In this document: piece by piece, positions 43,986 through 54,469 of the stretch
How positions within the stretch are numbered: the stretch's first letter is position 1
Layout: every line of letters begins with the position of its first letter
Program-made: the position numbers and the translations under genes
Assembly (NCBI GenBank): GCA_950022655.1
Contig: OX465584.1
Location: forward strand, 65,492,937-65,556,936
Length of the DNA: 64,000 bases
DNA from: Alentia gelatinosa
Taxonomy: Eukaryota; Annelida; Polychaeta; Phyllodocida; Polynoidae
Direction of reading: 5' to 3'
The notes under the pieces: model-generated
Database searches by the model: none
What the model was told of the DNA's origin: nothing
Seen by the model: the letters and a program-made list of their open reading frames with translations, nothing else

Positions 43986-44527
43986 TTACCCACCTAATAC
44001 TGAGTCTCCATAGGAAATGTATAGGGCACCTGGAAACAGTTACCGGGAGATTCTGGCATGTCAGAATCTCCTGCAGGAGATTCCGGAAAAATAGTCCTCT
44101 CCATAATAAGGTTGAATCATCATGTACTTCGAATTAAGTTTCTTGAATGTCTATTCAATGCTAATTATTTAGAATCAATCAAAATGATCTTATTCATCAT
44201 AAGAAAATACACTTTGTATGCTAAAATCCCAGGTTAATGGCGAACTATATTATAGGTGTCAGTCTGCACCGAATTACTGCCACACTTAACAGTGCTGTGG
44301 TGCCTGGAACTAAACGGCTTACACAAACTTTTTAATTGCAATAGATTTCTGATTAATCTTGTAGGTGGGTAATAAATACAATAACGACTGGTTTTGTATA
44401 CGAATGACTGTAATCTCCTTGTAGTTGACGACGTAATATCCTCGCAAATCACTCGGATATTACTACGCGTCAACTACTCGGAGATTACGGCCACTCGTAC
44501 ACAAAACTAGTCATTAGTGTGTATGTA
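43986..44527 (+). mobile_element. Family B bipartite foldback element, copy 2
   Basis: TTATTACCCACC (43986), inverse GGTGGGTAATAA (about 44364-44375). Palindrome 44378-44520 with arms of about 62 bp reaching inward to GTAATATCC / GGATATTAC, so only about 13 nt remain at the apex. Similar to copy 1 along its whole length apart from small indels. Confidence 0.82.
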
Positions 44528-44839
44528 TTCAGCTTTGTGAATTAATGTCGTTGGAAGTAGTACCTAATCAAAAGGAATTATCAAGAATCATTGTCCAACA
44601 TTTTACCTGGAGTTGGATGGTGTGTTAGGTTACCGTGCTACATCGGCTATAAGATCACAAGCGAAGCTCTACTAAGGAACTAAGGAACTATCAACGATTA
44701 TCTAGTATATAAGATTAAGTTTGAAAGGAGTTAATACATATTCCATCCTTGAGCTAGTATCATCCACAGTGTAAGAGTCAGCGATAATGAGGAGCTAACC
44801 ATGAAGTAGATGAATGGATGTAGGCTCAACCCTTTAAAA
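44528..44839. other. No gene recognised
   Basis: Short interval without a supported feature. Confidence 0.4.
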
Positions 44840-45006
44840 GCAGCATGATGACTGCAGGCATTCCCCTGGCTATAGCAGCATGGTGCCTCCAGGCATTCCC
44901 CTGGCTATGGCAGCATGATGCCTGCAGGCATTCCCCTGGCTATAGGAGCATGATGCCTCCAGGCATTCCCCTGGCTATGGCAGGAAGATGCCCCCAGGCA
45001 TTTTCG
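44840..45006 (+). repeat. 35-bp tandem repeat, about 4.6 units (T6)
   Basis: AGGCATTCCCCTGGCTAT recurs at 44856, 44891, 44926 and 44961, exactly 35 bp apart, with a decayed last unit. Confidence 0.92.
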
Positions 45007-45309
45007 AGGTATCATTGATACTTCTATACAATATTCAGTAAATAAAAAGATACTTCTTTAAATTAAAAGAAATTTTGACGAAGTATAAGAGCCATATTTA
45101 CCTTTTATTCAACATGCAAAAATATCATCAGTTACCAAGGTAAATTACTCAAATCACATGACACATCATGTGACATTGCTATTTCCCCAAAAATGTGCCT
45201 GCAGGAGCAGGGTCGTTTATGCAGGTAATGCCTTCTGTGTAATGCTAAGTAGGGGAACTGGGTGCTGCAGAGAAAGGGTTAAGAAGATCCTAGACTACAA
45301 AACGATAAA

Positions 45310-45760
45310 ATTCAGGTGGATGCAGAAATGGCAAGTTGAATGGGTCCAAGTGGGCTACTATAGAGGAAACCCAAGAAGGTTTAGGGTCTGAGCTCGTATC
45401 CCATCGAGTTTGAATCGTGTAGTAATTCACAAGGCGAAGCCGCGTGAATTGCTATGTGATTCAAATGAGATGGGATCGAGCTTTGACCCTAAATTGAATG
45501 GGTTTCTGAATTTATCTCACCCTTAATATTGACTAATGGGCTAACATTTGTGACCTTATCCCCCATTGGATATTTTTCCTAAATATTTAATGGGTGTTAG
45601 ATATGAGTTTCCAATGTTAAGTCTATGGAGAAAAAATATATTGGGTGAGATAAAGAATGCTATCCATAGACTTAATGTAACCCAAACCTTTTATTGCTGC
45701 TCCTTCATAAGTGCACGCTCATTCGTAAATGATGAACATACCATTTGCTCCTAGTTTGTT
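45310..45760 (+). mobile_element. Family G copy 5, split by foldback element A9
   Basis: Left part AAATGGCAAGTTGAATGGGT (about 45327) and right part TTAATGTAACCCAAACCTTT (about 45672 on) are about 20-30 bp apart in copy 1. A9 lies between them. Confidence 0.65.
45374..45653 (-). mobile_element. Family A bipartite foldback element A9 (minus)
   Basis: On the minus strand it starts TTATCTCACCC (45653) and CCATAGACTTAACATTGG follows. The inverted copy is at 45512-45522, and the palindrome covers 45374-45505 with apex AATTCACAAGGCGAAGCCGC (45424 on). Confidence 0.75.
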
Positions 45761-46949
45761 GACAGTTTGCATGCGGCATACATCAGATATATCTAATATT
45801 GATGGCCCTTTGAATGGATGCCAAGATCTAAGAACGATAAAGGATGATGAATATGAAATATTCTCTTTACGCTTTTTTGGGGTAGAAGAACGGTTCACAA
45901 ACATGAAACCGGAGATTCCTTCAGTTATTTTTAGAGGTATATCTAATGATTCACATTGAAAATACAAGTGTGCTATATCGTTCATGCAAATAGTTAGATA
46001 AGTTTTTCAGAGTTTCCCATGTACAATCTTTGATTTCAGACATTGTTCTTCGTTGGAGTGATCACTTGTAGCCCTTTGGATGGTCCGTTATGCACCGATG
46101 GAAAGTTCACGTTTTTTTTTACACAAACTTACTGTAACTCTTTCGGTTCAATAAATAGAGCAAAGCTTGATACTTCAAAAAACTAACTTGATTTTCATCA
46201 CCAAGCCATAAAAAATATGACTAGGGCGCTTTTTTTCATTTTTTTACAGCTAGATCAAAGATGGCTTTTGAAGTGTCATAAAATGGGCTTCAGACATACA
46301 ATAAAACCCCCCATAAGCAGCCACCCTCCGATCCAGACCAAAGTGTGCACTTACGCGGGGTGTGCAATTACGCGGGGTTTCCAGAATTTTACATCAGGAC
46401 ATCAGGAGTTTTAATATGATACTAAATACACATGCCTTTCATAATTTCTATCAAGGTTCATCTTTTTTTATGAAAAAAAAAAGAAATCTTCTAAAATCGT
46501 TTTTTCTGATGCTCGCGGTGATGAGAAACAAGGTTTTTTTTGAGTGGCCTTAGTTTTAGATCTAGAGATTGCTACAATAATACTACTTTAAACATATATA
46601 TTGGGTTGAGACAAACTAGACAAAGCCTAATATTTACTCATTTGATATTAGAATACGGCACGAGAATTGAGTTTAACTGAGGTTTGGCATCTTCAGAATG
46701 CTAATCGGTAAAGATTCCCACTTCCCTGGCAGTGTTTACCTGTAACCTGTTTCTGGTGAATTGATAAAGCAGAATACGGTCAGATTCAAAATGTCATAAA
46801 ATGGAAGTTTTGAGGAGAAGGCTGGTTATGCGATCGGTCACCAGGTGGCGTATCAAGTACGAGGAAGAAACTGTTTTCTTGAACGTGGAGAGCGATAATT
46901 GATGACTTCTTGTACTCAGGTTAAGGCACAAATTACTCTAAATCATTAG
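45761..46949. other. No gene recognised
   Basis: AT-rich with T-runs. A GGGGTGTGCAATTACGCGGG segment (about 46358) recalls the repeat at 11106. Frames under 90 codons here are unsupported. Confidence 0.4.
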
Positions 46950-47905
46950 TCACTCACTCTCTATCCCCATGTCCCTCACTCTCTCTTTCTGTCTCTTCTC
47001 CTGCCTCTGTCTCTCACTCTCGTTGCATCTCTTTCTGTCCCTCACTTCTCACTCTCTCTGCCTCTCTCTCTCTCTGTCTCTCACTCTCTCTGCCTCTCAT
47101 TATCACTCTTTCTGTCTCTCACTCTCTCTGCCTCTCTCTTCCTGTCCCTGTCTCTCTTTCTGTCTCTCACTCTCTCCCGCTCTCTATTTCTCTCTATATC
47201 TCTTTAGGTGTTACTATCTGTCTCTCTGTATCTCACATTACCCTTCTCTACCTCTATCTTTCTCTCCTAATTTCTCTCCTAAGTTCTTTTTGTGTCTGTC
47301 TCTGTCTCTGTCTCTTTGTCTCTCTCTCTCTCTTCTCTCTTCCTGTCTCTCTCCCTCTTTATCTTTATCTGTGTGTCTATGTGTGTGTCTGTCTCCCTCC
47401 CTATCTATGTCTCTGTGTCAGTCTCTCTACCTTTCTCTCTGACGCTTTCTCTCTGTCTGTCTGTCTCTCTATCCTTGTGCCTGTCTCTCACCTCATCTCT
47501 CTATCTCTGTCTCTATCTCTTTATGTCTGCCTGTCTGCCTCTCCCTCTGTCTCCCTCACTCTCTTTGTATCGTCTCTCTATTTTTCTCTCTGTTTTCTCT
47601 GTCTCTCTCTCTTTCACTGCATGAAAACCACCATTTTACATATGTATGCGCCCAGCATATATAAGTATGTGTTTGCTTATACTAGGTTAACCTTTTTTCC
47701 ATCGTGTATACGCCGTATCTATTGGCGTATACATGTATATGGCATACATTGGAATAAAGTGGTAGTTTTTCGCGCAGTGTTTTTTTCTGTGTCGCTCTCC
47801 TCTCTCTGTCTCTCTTTGTATGAGTGCCTCTCCCTGTCTATTTGTTGCTCGGACATTCTCTGCCATTCTCTTTCTCTCTGCCTCTGTCTCTTTCTTTCTG
47901 TCTCT
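46950..47905 (+). repeat. Polypyrimidine CTCTGTCTCTCACTCT microsatellite
   Basis: A long imperfect CT/CTGT/CACT tract interrupted by MITE M2 (47615-47779). Ser/Leu-rich frames of up to 219 codons are composition artefacts. Confidence 0.95.
47615..47779. mobile_element. Family M MITE M2
   Basis: CACTGCATGAAAACCACCA at the left and CTACCAC-type complement ending CGCGCAGTG at the right, 165 bp. The interior is rich in GTATAC and GCGTATA words, like the 35063-36159 copy. Confidence 0.82.
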
Positions 47906-48137
47906 CCCCAATCATCCCCAATTCACCAACCTTGCGTCCACAAGATGCTATTGATTCAGAAGATATTGTTATATTATCTTACCCCGATCAGTCAAGTAGT
48001 GGGACGACTGCAGACTAGGAGTTATTTGTACAATAGTTAACTCGGGAGGAGGCAAATGAAGCGTTAACAAATTGGACATTGGACAACACGACGTTACTGT
48101 GAATTACAGCATTATCGAGACAGATCATAATACGTAT

Positions 48138-48415
48138 TTATCCTACCCCTCATATTAATCTCCATAGACTTAACATGGTGTGACTGTATGCCACGGTTAT
48201 GGCATTAAATATTTATATGCCACTGGTGACATATGAGGTTAAAAACATGTGACAGGGTAGGATAAAATCTAAACATCACTCAATTTCATATAATTGTTTA
48301 TATGCCATTCATTGCCGCTACAGATACCACTCAGCTCCGCTTCGTGATATCATGCCGCGAAGACAACTCATGCCATATAAACAATCATATGAAATTTCGG
48401 GATGTTTCATGATAT
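48138..48415 (+). mobile_element. Family A bipartite foldback element A5
   Basis: TTATCCTACCCCTCATA (48138), inverse GGGTAGGATAA (48255-48265), palindrome to about 48412 with apex CCACTCAGCTCCGCTTCGTG (48328 on). It abuts N2. Confidence 0.8.
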
Positions 48416-48760
48416 TATTACATACCTATGGCCGAACGTCTATGAAATACTACCCGCTGCTATGGGTGCAATATAGATAATGTTCGGGCGCACTGCGCCC
48501 GTAGGGAATATTCGGGCACACTGTGACAATCGGGTGAATTGATAGATATGATAAGTATTTGAAATGGCCTTTTTGTTGAATTTATGTATGTAATAATAAG
48601 AAAACGTACCGACTGAGCCCGTAGGGATGCCATTCTCGGCCTTTTTATGCCATGAATACGTCCCGACGCCGCAGGCGTCGGGACGTATTCATGGCATAAA
48701 AAGACCTCGAACGGCCATCCCTTCGGACTCAGTAACCACGTTTTCTCTTAATACGGGACA
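48413..48760 (+). mobile_element. Family N bipartite foldback element N2
   Basis: ATTATTACATAC (48413) and inverse GTATGTAATAAT (about 48586-48597). Then a palindrome of about 72-bp arms (48600-48757) in which the inner 31 bp on each side are a perfect match around a 3-bp centre (GACGCC, GCA, GGCGTC). Confidence 0.82.
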
Positions 48761-48949
48761 CACTGGTGACTTGTGTGACAGAGCCTCAGCTGGAAAACGT
48801 GCAAATAGACAAGATACAACTCCCAGAATAGCATTAGGTTAGCGTCAAGGGTATCTGCTGACCATGCATGGTATCAATATAGATCTTCTCCAAGTTCATA
48901 CACGGAGGATGAAGAATTGTTACAGATTTAGACATGATGAAAGGTGCTA

Positions 48950-49006
48950 TCGTAAAACTGGATGAGTTTTAATCTTGGCCATCGTATGTCACGACTGCAC
49001 CCCTTT
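48950..49006 (-). mobile_element. Family A right-end fragment
   Basis: TATCGTAAAACTGGATGAG followed by TTTTAATCTTGGCCATCGTA is the reverse complement of the right end of A2/A3/A4. No palindrome partner remains. Confidence 0.65.
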
Positions 49007-49124
49007 CTACTCTTTAGCATTACTAAAGAACTCATCTGCCTGCCTAAAATGCGTGCCTGATATTATATAAGTCCTAACCCGATCTCTTTGATTTTAGGCC
49101 CAACTTAGCATTGTTTAACTGAGC

Positions 49125-49521
49125 TTAAAGGGGAGCGTCTACCAACCTCGACAAGGCTACGACAATGGGTCACCGACAAGGTCCACGACTGGCCTACGAC
49201 TGGAGGCCTTGTCGTGGTTGGTGGACCCCAGTTCCCGACAAGAGTCTATGACAAGGTCACGATTTGGCTGCGTTTGGAAGCTTGTCGCGAGTCTTCCGAC
49301 AAGGCTACGAAAGCGTCGAACATGTTTGATTTTTCCCAAGTCTGTTGTAGTGTGTCGGTACCATGGGCATCTTTTTTACAGGACCCAGCGATGTCTACGA
49401 CACGCCCCAACAACGCTGTCGCAGATCCCCCTTCTTACGTCAAGGCTGCAACAAATCCGATTGGAACTTTCTTGTTGGCACTTGTCGTAGCCTTGTCGTG
49501 ATTGGTGGACGCCCCCTTTAA
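49125..49521. mobile_element. TTAA-flanked MITE S with CGACAAGG repeats
   Basis: TTAA (49125-49128) plus AGGGGAGCGTCTACCAACC, and GGTGGACGCCCCCT plus TTAA (49518-49521). TIRs of about 40 bp. The word CGACAAGG or its complement CCTTGTCG occurs at least eight times inside. Frames of about 93 codons inside it are not genes. Confidence 0.82.
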
Positions 49522-49567
49522 CTAAACGCTTCACCGCTAGATGCGCTGAACGTTAACCCATGTATCA

Positions 49568-49843
49568 TTATCCTACCCTTAATAAAAAAAGCCATAGGCT
49601 TAACATGGGATTTGTTTATGTCACGGGTGTGACATAAAGTGTCGTTTATGTCACTACTTTCTAATACTAAAAAAATGTGGAAACGGGGTAGGATAAAATC
49701 TAGACGCCACTCGTTTGAGTTTGAGTTTACTTATGTCACTCATTGTGTTGGCTCCATAATGTCACTCTTCTTTGACTCGTGAAATTATGGAGCCAACAAA
49801 ATGTGTGACATAAATAAACTCAGACTCAAACTCGTGACGTCTC
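49568..49843 (+). mobile_element. Family A bipartite foldback element A7
   Basis: TTATCCTACCC (49568), inverse GGGTAGGATAA (to 49696), palindrome 49702-49842. Same subfamily as A1 (AGACGCCACTCGTTTGAG arm). Apex GTCACTCTTCTTTGACTCGT (49761 on). Confidence 0.82.
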
Positions 49844-49869
49844 TTTCTAATGCTGCTTGTAAATTAGAA

Positions 49870-50020
49870 GCTAACATGGCGACTCCAGCCCTCACCAGCT
49901 ACCCACTTACAATGCATGCCGGGAGGGGAGCGTCACACCCTGGAGGAACGTCCTCCCGACCCCACGTGACCCCAACGTCACGTGACCACAGCTGAGCTTC
50001 ATCACGCATGCGCGGAAGTC
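49870..50020. promoter_or_regulatory. Promoter-like cluster: YY1, two CACGTGAC E-boxes, NRF1, ETS
   Basis: AACATGGCGAC (about 49874), CACGTGAC (about 49962) and CACGTGACC (about 49979), then GCATGCGCGGAAGT (about 50007). If transcription runs leftward, the AACATGGCG word is a YY1-type site. A plus-strand start at 49876 (MATPALTSYPL) is weak. Confidence 0.45.
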
Positions 50021-50069
50021 AGTCCCGTCAGCAACAGGTGAAGGTCAAGGTCGTTGTTACCCAGTACCG

Positions 50070-50600
50070 GCGTTGTCTTTTGAGAACTGTTTTTTGTTTG
50101 TTTTATCTTCATGAGTCTGGGTTTTGTCTTCCAGGAACTAATTTTGATTTTATCTTCGTTCAGTCTGGATCTTGTCTTCTATGAACTATTTTTAGTTTTA
50201 TCTACATAGAGTGTGGTTGTCACATGAGAAATGTTTTTTTTTGTTTAATCTAGACATTGAGTCTGTGCGTTTTCTTCTAGCAACTGTTTTTTAGTTTTAG
50301 CTTCATTTAGTATGGGTGTTATTTTTTGGAAACTCTTTTTTGGTCGGCACTGGGTGTGCCTGTTTTTCTCTGGGAACTATTTTTAGTGAGTCTGAATCTT
50401 TTCCTCGAGGAACTACTTTTAGTTTCATCTGTACTGAGTCTCAGTATTATTTCTATGTCAAGATTTTTTCTTTGTTTTTCCTTTTTTCTCCATGGAGGTT
50501 TATGGAAAAATGAAAAGTGTATAAGACCATAGACCTTTAGACCTTTTTCAGGTACCTGAACAAATTTTGAGTCTGAGTATTATCCTCTTGAAAATCTTTT
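50070..50600 (+). repeat. Diverged T-rich tandem repeat, about 9 units of 55-60 bp (T10)
   Basis: The phrase GAACTATTTTTAGTTTTATC, then CATTGAGTCTG, then TTTTGTCTTCT returns every 55-60 bp with heavy divergence, the mark of an old array. Confidence 0.65.
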
Positions 50601-50849
50601 TTAGTTTTATGAATAATAAGTCTATCTAATATACTGAATACCAATGAATATTAGGACTTCTTCTCAAAACAGCTTACAATCATGTACATATATCGCCCCG
50701 TTCTATTCTCTGCAGTGCTGGTAAACGTACAAGATGCTGATATATATGATCAAGCTTATACAAATGTGGTGGTCGCCGCCTGTCTAGCAGGTTGGATGAC
50801 CCCGATCCGGAATGCTAGTTCCAGGCAGGATCCCACCCTACGCACTCTA

Positions 50850-51226
50850 CGTAGGTTGGTTCAGTTTTCGGTGAGTTTACACGGACCTAGTCACACACAA
50901 CACAACACACGCGTTTAATAAACAGGGATGTTTATTAACGAACTACTTCTTGGAAAGATCTGGAAGATCTTTCGCACAAGTACAGTACCCCAGTACAATG
51001 TCCCAGGTAACGCTGGAGAGGCTAATCTGAAAGACTCGCCTAACCACCAGGATGGTTACAAGAACCCGCCTGCAACGTGAAGGCCCAAGGGTCTGTTCCG
51101 TAGAAGAGACGAGCTAGGACAGCCTGTCGACCTACTGTAAACGCTGAATATATATACCTAGCGTTACGTAATCCCGGTCTCCGCCGCACCACTCTCGTGT
51201 GCGGCGTTGCCCGGAATCACTACACA
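50850..51226 (-). mobile_element. Possible solo LTR or LTR fragment
   Basis: On the minus strand: a TGTAGTGATTCC start (about 51224), a GC-rich hairpin (CGCCGCACACGAGAGTGGTGCG), a TATATATA box (about 51152), AATAAACATCCCTG (about 50925) and then a GT-rich stretch. This order fits an LTR promoter and poly(A) region. No gag-pol and no second LTR are in the window, and the right boundary is unclear. Confidence 0.3.
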
Positions 51227-51299
51227 GTAAGGATCAGCACGTCGCGCCACCTTCCGTAGAACACACAAACACTGCTGGATTCCCACCCCACTACACAAA

Positions 51300-51468
51300 T
51301 ATACATTGTTATACTAGATTTATCGGATGGCAGGACCGTGAAAACCAACCCAATAAAAGGGCTGAGGTCCACGCCTCTTTGTTGAGATTACCAAAACGAA
51401 CATATATCAAAATGGATGTGAAACTGAAACATTGACTCAATAAAGAAACTTTTGAAAAAAAAAAAAAA
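51300..51468 (+). mobile_element. Truncated retroelement 3' end with poly(A)
   Basis: ACTCAATAAAGAAACTTTTG followed by 14 A residues. Only the 3' UTR is visible. Confidence 0.5.
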
Positions 51469-51540
51469 TATCCCCATCTGAAATGTCTCACCAAGACTCA
51501 CAATCCCTATCTTGTCATGTTGCTATTCACATACTCGATA

Positions 51541-52500
51541 TTATCCTACCTCCCATACAAATCTCCATAGACTTAACATGGAGTGACTGTATGTCATGGT
51601 TATTATCCTACCCCTCATACAAATCTCCATAGACTTAACATGGAGTGACTGTATGTCACGGTTATTACCCTACCCCTCATACAAATATCCATAGACTTAA
51701 CATGGTGTGACTGTATGTTACGGTTACTATCCTACCCCTCATACAAATCTCCATAGACTTAACATGGAGTGACTGTATGTCACGGTTATTACCCTACCCC
51801 TCATATAAATCTCCATAGACTTAACATGGTTTGACTGTATGCAATGGTTATTATCCTACCCCTCATATAAATCTCCATAGACTTAACATGGTGTGACCGG
51901 ACTCTTAGATGTTATACTCTAATTTTGTACTTCAAAGCTACATGGGAGAATTGTCACACTTTATGCTCTCCAAAGTCTATATTGTTCTATTTATATCTAT
52001 TTTCCGATGTTGTATATATGTTGCGTTATAGCGCCACAAAACGGAGACTGTATCTACTGGTAAACTGGTTATGCGTTAAGACCAGTCCCTCGGGACTGAG
52101 CATTTAGCCAGTCTAAATAAATGTCTTAAAAAAAACAAAAAAAAACTGTATGCCACGGTTATTATCCTACCCCTCATATAAATCTCATAGACTTAACATG
52201 GTGTGACTGTATGCCACGGTTATTATCCTACCCCTCATATAAATCTCCATAGACTTAACATGGTGTAACTGTATGCCACAGTTATGCCATAAAATATTTA
52301 TATGCCACGGATGACATATGAAGTTAAAAACATGTAACAGGTAGGATAAAATCTAAATGTTACTCAATTTCAAATAATTTGTTTACATGTCATTCATTGT
52401 CTTCTGCTACAGATATCACTCAGCTCTGCTTCGTGATATCATTCTGTGAAGATAACTCATGCAATATAAACAATCATATGAAATTTTGTGACATTTCTTG
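51541..52500 (+). mobile_element. Family A foldback element A6 with left end amplified about 8 times
   Basis: The left 62 bp of an A5-like element (TTATCCTACCCCTCATA, CCATAGACTTAACATGG, GACTGTATGCCACGGTTA) is repeated head to tail about eight times (51541, 51603, 51665 and on to 52223). One complete copy follows (inverse GGTAGGATAA at about 52339, palindrome with apex ATATCACTCAGCTCTGCTTC at 52413, to about 52500). A truncated LINE splits the array. Confidence 0.8.
51898..52145 (+). mobile_element. 5'-truncated LINE end nested in the A6 array
   Basis: 248 bp ending AATAAATGTCTTAAAAAAAA. Left flank GGTGTGAC and right flank CTGTATGCC rejoin the array unit with a one- or two-base overlap. The end resembles the 3' UTR of the LINE at 1918-7870. 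Confidence 0.75.
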
Positions 52501-52559
52501 ATAATACAGTTGAAATACTGAAAACAAAGTCAGCCATGTTGTAATATGTGTAGGGATCA

Positions 52560-52860
52560 GGGACCTGTTTCAGTAGTCTCGTGACATTAGGCCTAGACAG
52601 ACATCAACAGCGGCACCAATAGTGCAAACAATAGCGAGTATAGATTTAGCAAATATCAGCGGATTGGAGTGGCCAATATTCTTCATATTTGGAACGATTA
52701 TAAGTCATATGTATTCCCTACTCATGTTAAAGTGTCATCACTTAAATCCTACGGGAAGTGCATGAAATTCCGCGTGTCATCGATAGCAGTCTTGTAATCT
52801 GTCTGTATGGTGTCACAGACGCCATCTAGACATGTCACGAAACTACTGAAACAGGTCCCA
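52560..52860. mobile_element. Family J MITE, copy 2
   Basis: GGGACCTGTTTCAGTAGTCT and complement ending CTACTGAAACAGGTCCCA, 301 bp. The interior shares GATTGGAGTGG and TTCATATTTGGAACGATTAT, in inverted form, with J4 and K. Confidence 0.82.
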
Positions 52861-53001
52861 GGTCAGTTGAGTGGTGTTGTGTTCGGTTTACACTAGAGGA
52901 CACTTGTGCCAATCTTTGCTGTGTGGTGATTCCAGCAAGCCAGTGCATGGAAGTGCTAAGGTTTCGCCTGGATTACGTAATTTGGTCTTTATATATGACC
53001 A

Positions 53002-53295
53002 GGGGCCTGTTTCACTAGTCTTGTGACATGTCTAGATGGCATCTAGATGGTGTGTCTGGTTTCATAACAACTAGACATTAGACTTTGTTTTGTCCATTCT
53101 TGCTTGCACTGTTGGTGCCGCTTTTCATGTCAGTCTCACACTTTTGTCACGAAACTAGTGTCTAGATTTGTCTAATTCTTATGTTTGGGGTCTGTCTTTT
53201 CCTAAGGGCAGCTACTTGTGATGTTATGAATCTAAACAACCCCAATGTCTGTATGGTGTCACAGACATGGCACGAAACTAGTGGAACAGGTCCCA
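53002..53295. mobile_element. Family J MITE, copy 3
   Basis: GGGGCCTGTTTCACTAGTCT and ACGAAACTAGTGGAACAGGT at the ends. The interior closely matches J1, including the TATGTTTGGGGTCTGTCTTT segment. Confidence 0.82.
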
Positions 53296-53403
53296 GGTCC
53301 GCAGTGAGTCAAAAAGTTGCTCCATGTGTTCTTCTGTGTAGCGCAACCTTTCGGAGCCTCAAGACACCAGTAGTAGGTTTTTCTGAACCCTTTGGGTGGT
53401 TGA

Positions 53404-53500
53404 GTAACCCAGCATTTACACTAGACGATTATAGGCGGCAATTCTTGAACCTGACGACTTTCAGCCGTAAAAGTCTAGAAACCATCTAATATGAACGCCA
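53404..53500 (+). mobile_element. Family H single unit
   Basis: CATTTACACTAGACGATTAT followed by AGGCGGCAATTCTTGAACCT and GACGACTTTC, the same unit that forms array T4. Confidence 0.6.
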
Positions 53501-53575
53501 AGAGCATGGTGACTGCAGATCGTCTGATTACACTTCTGAGCTGTTACAAAACCTGGATAGCATTCTGCGCCATTA

Positions 53576-53719
53576 ACCCTGCACCACAAACGATCGGTGG
53601 CAGATACGGAGGATAGGAACCGCCCCCAAAGCCAAACTCTGTTCCTGCGTCGCCGTTGCTGCGAAGGTCACAAGGAACCCCCAGTGCCGGCAGAGCAGTG
53701 ATCGTTTGTGGTGCAGGGT
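53576..53719. mobile_element. MITE Q with perfect 20-bp TIRs
   Basis: ACCCTGCACCACAAACGATC (53576-53595) and its exact reverse complement (53700-53719). 144 bp, GC-rich middle. No convincing target duplication. Confidence 0.85.
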
Positions 53720-54469
53720 CATGGTAGATTGGCCACCACCTCTGTTTACACTGTGTTCCAACTAAGAGGTTGGTAACGTTAAACCCTGGTCGTGTCCATG
53801 AATTCTCACTCTCAGACCAAGAAGCTTTCTTTATCTGTAGATTCTGAGAGCTGAAATACCTATTAGCTCTTAAAATTGATAATAATGTCTATCCTTATGG
53901 TTATTTTATTCAAAATACACACAAAAGGAAACATGAACATGGAAAAATAGCTTCAAGAGTGAGAATGGACACATTCTCCAACCATAGGTATAGGTCACAT
54001 GAAAGATCTGAGGGAGAGTGTCAAGGCACTCATGGATTTAACCACAGAGTAAAAATAGATATCTCTCTACTATGTGATTTAACCCAACCACTGCAATGGC
54101 ATAGGATACCCGCTACCACGCCAGGTCAAGGCTCCTGTCAATTCAACGTGACCAGAGCTAACGTAGTGTAGCTCGGGTGGCCAGTGTAGGGTCATGGGCC
54201 CTCGCTGGCCCCTGGCGCTTCCCCTTGGCCTCAGGGAGTCCCAGCTCCGCGAGAAGTCCTATGGCCTTCAAAATGATTGAAGAGAAGTGGGACAAGGGAA
54301 CTGGGAGAAGGGGTGAGAGTGAGAGGTGAGAATGGAGAGTGATGTGGTGTTGGTTCTGTCCACCAGACAGTGATCGGCCCTGCCAAAACGGCAGGACCAT
54401 ACCATCTGATTACGCAATAAAGCACCACTTAACGACTATGGGACACGCTCTGACTCCGGTGACTATTTC

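Noticed and set aside
46969..48040. Ser/Leu-rich frames of up to 219 codons
   Set aside because: They follow a CT-rich microsatellite and run through MITE M2; low complexity explains them.
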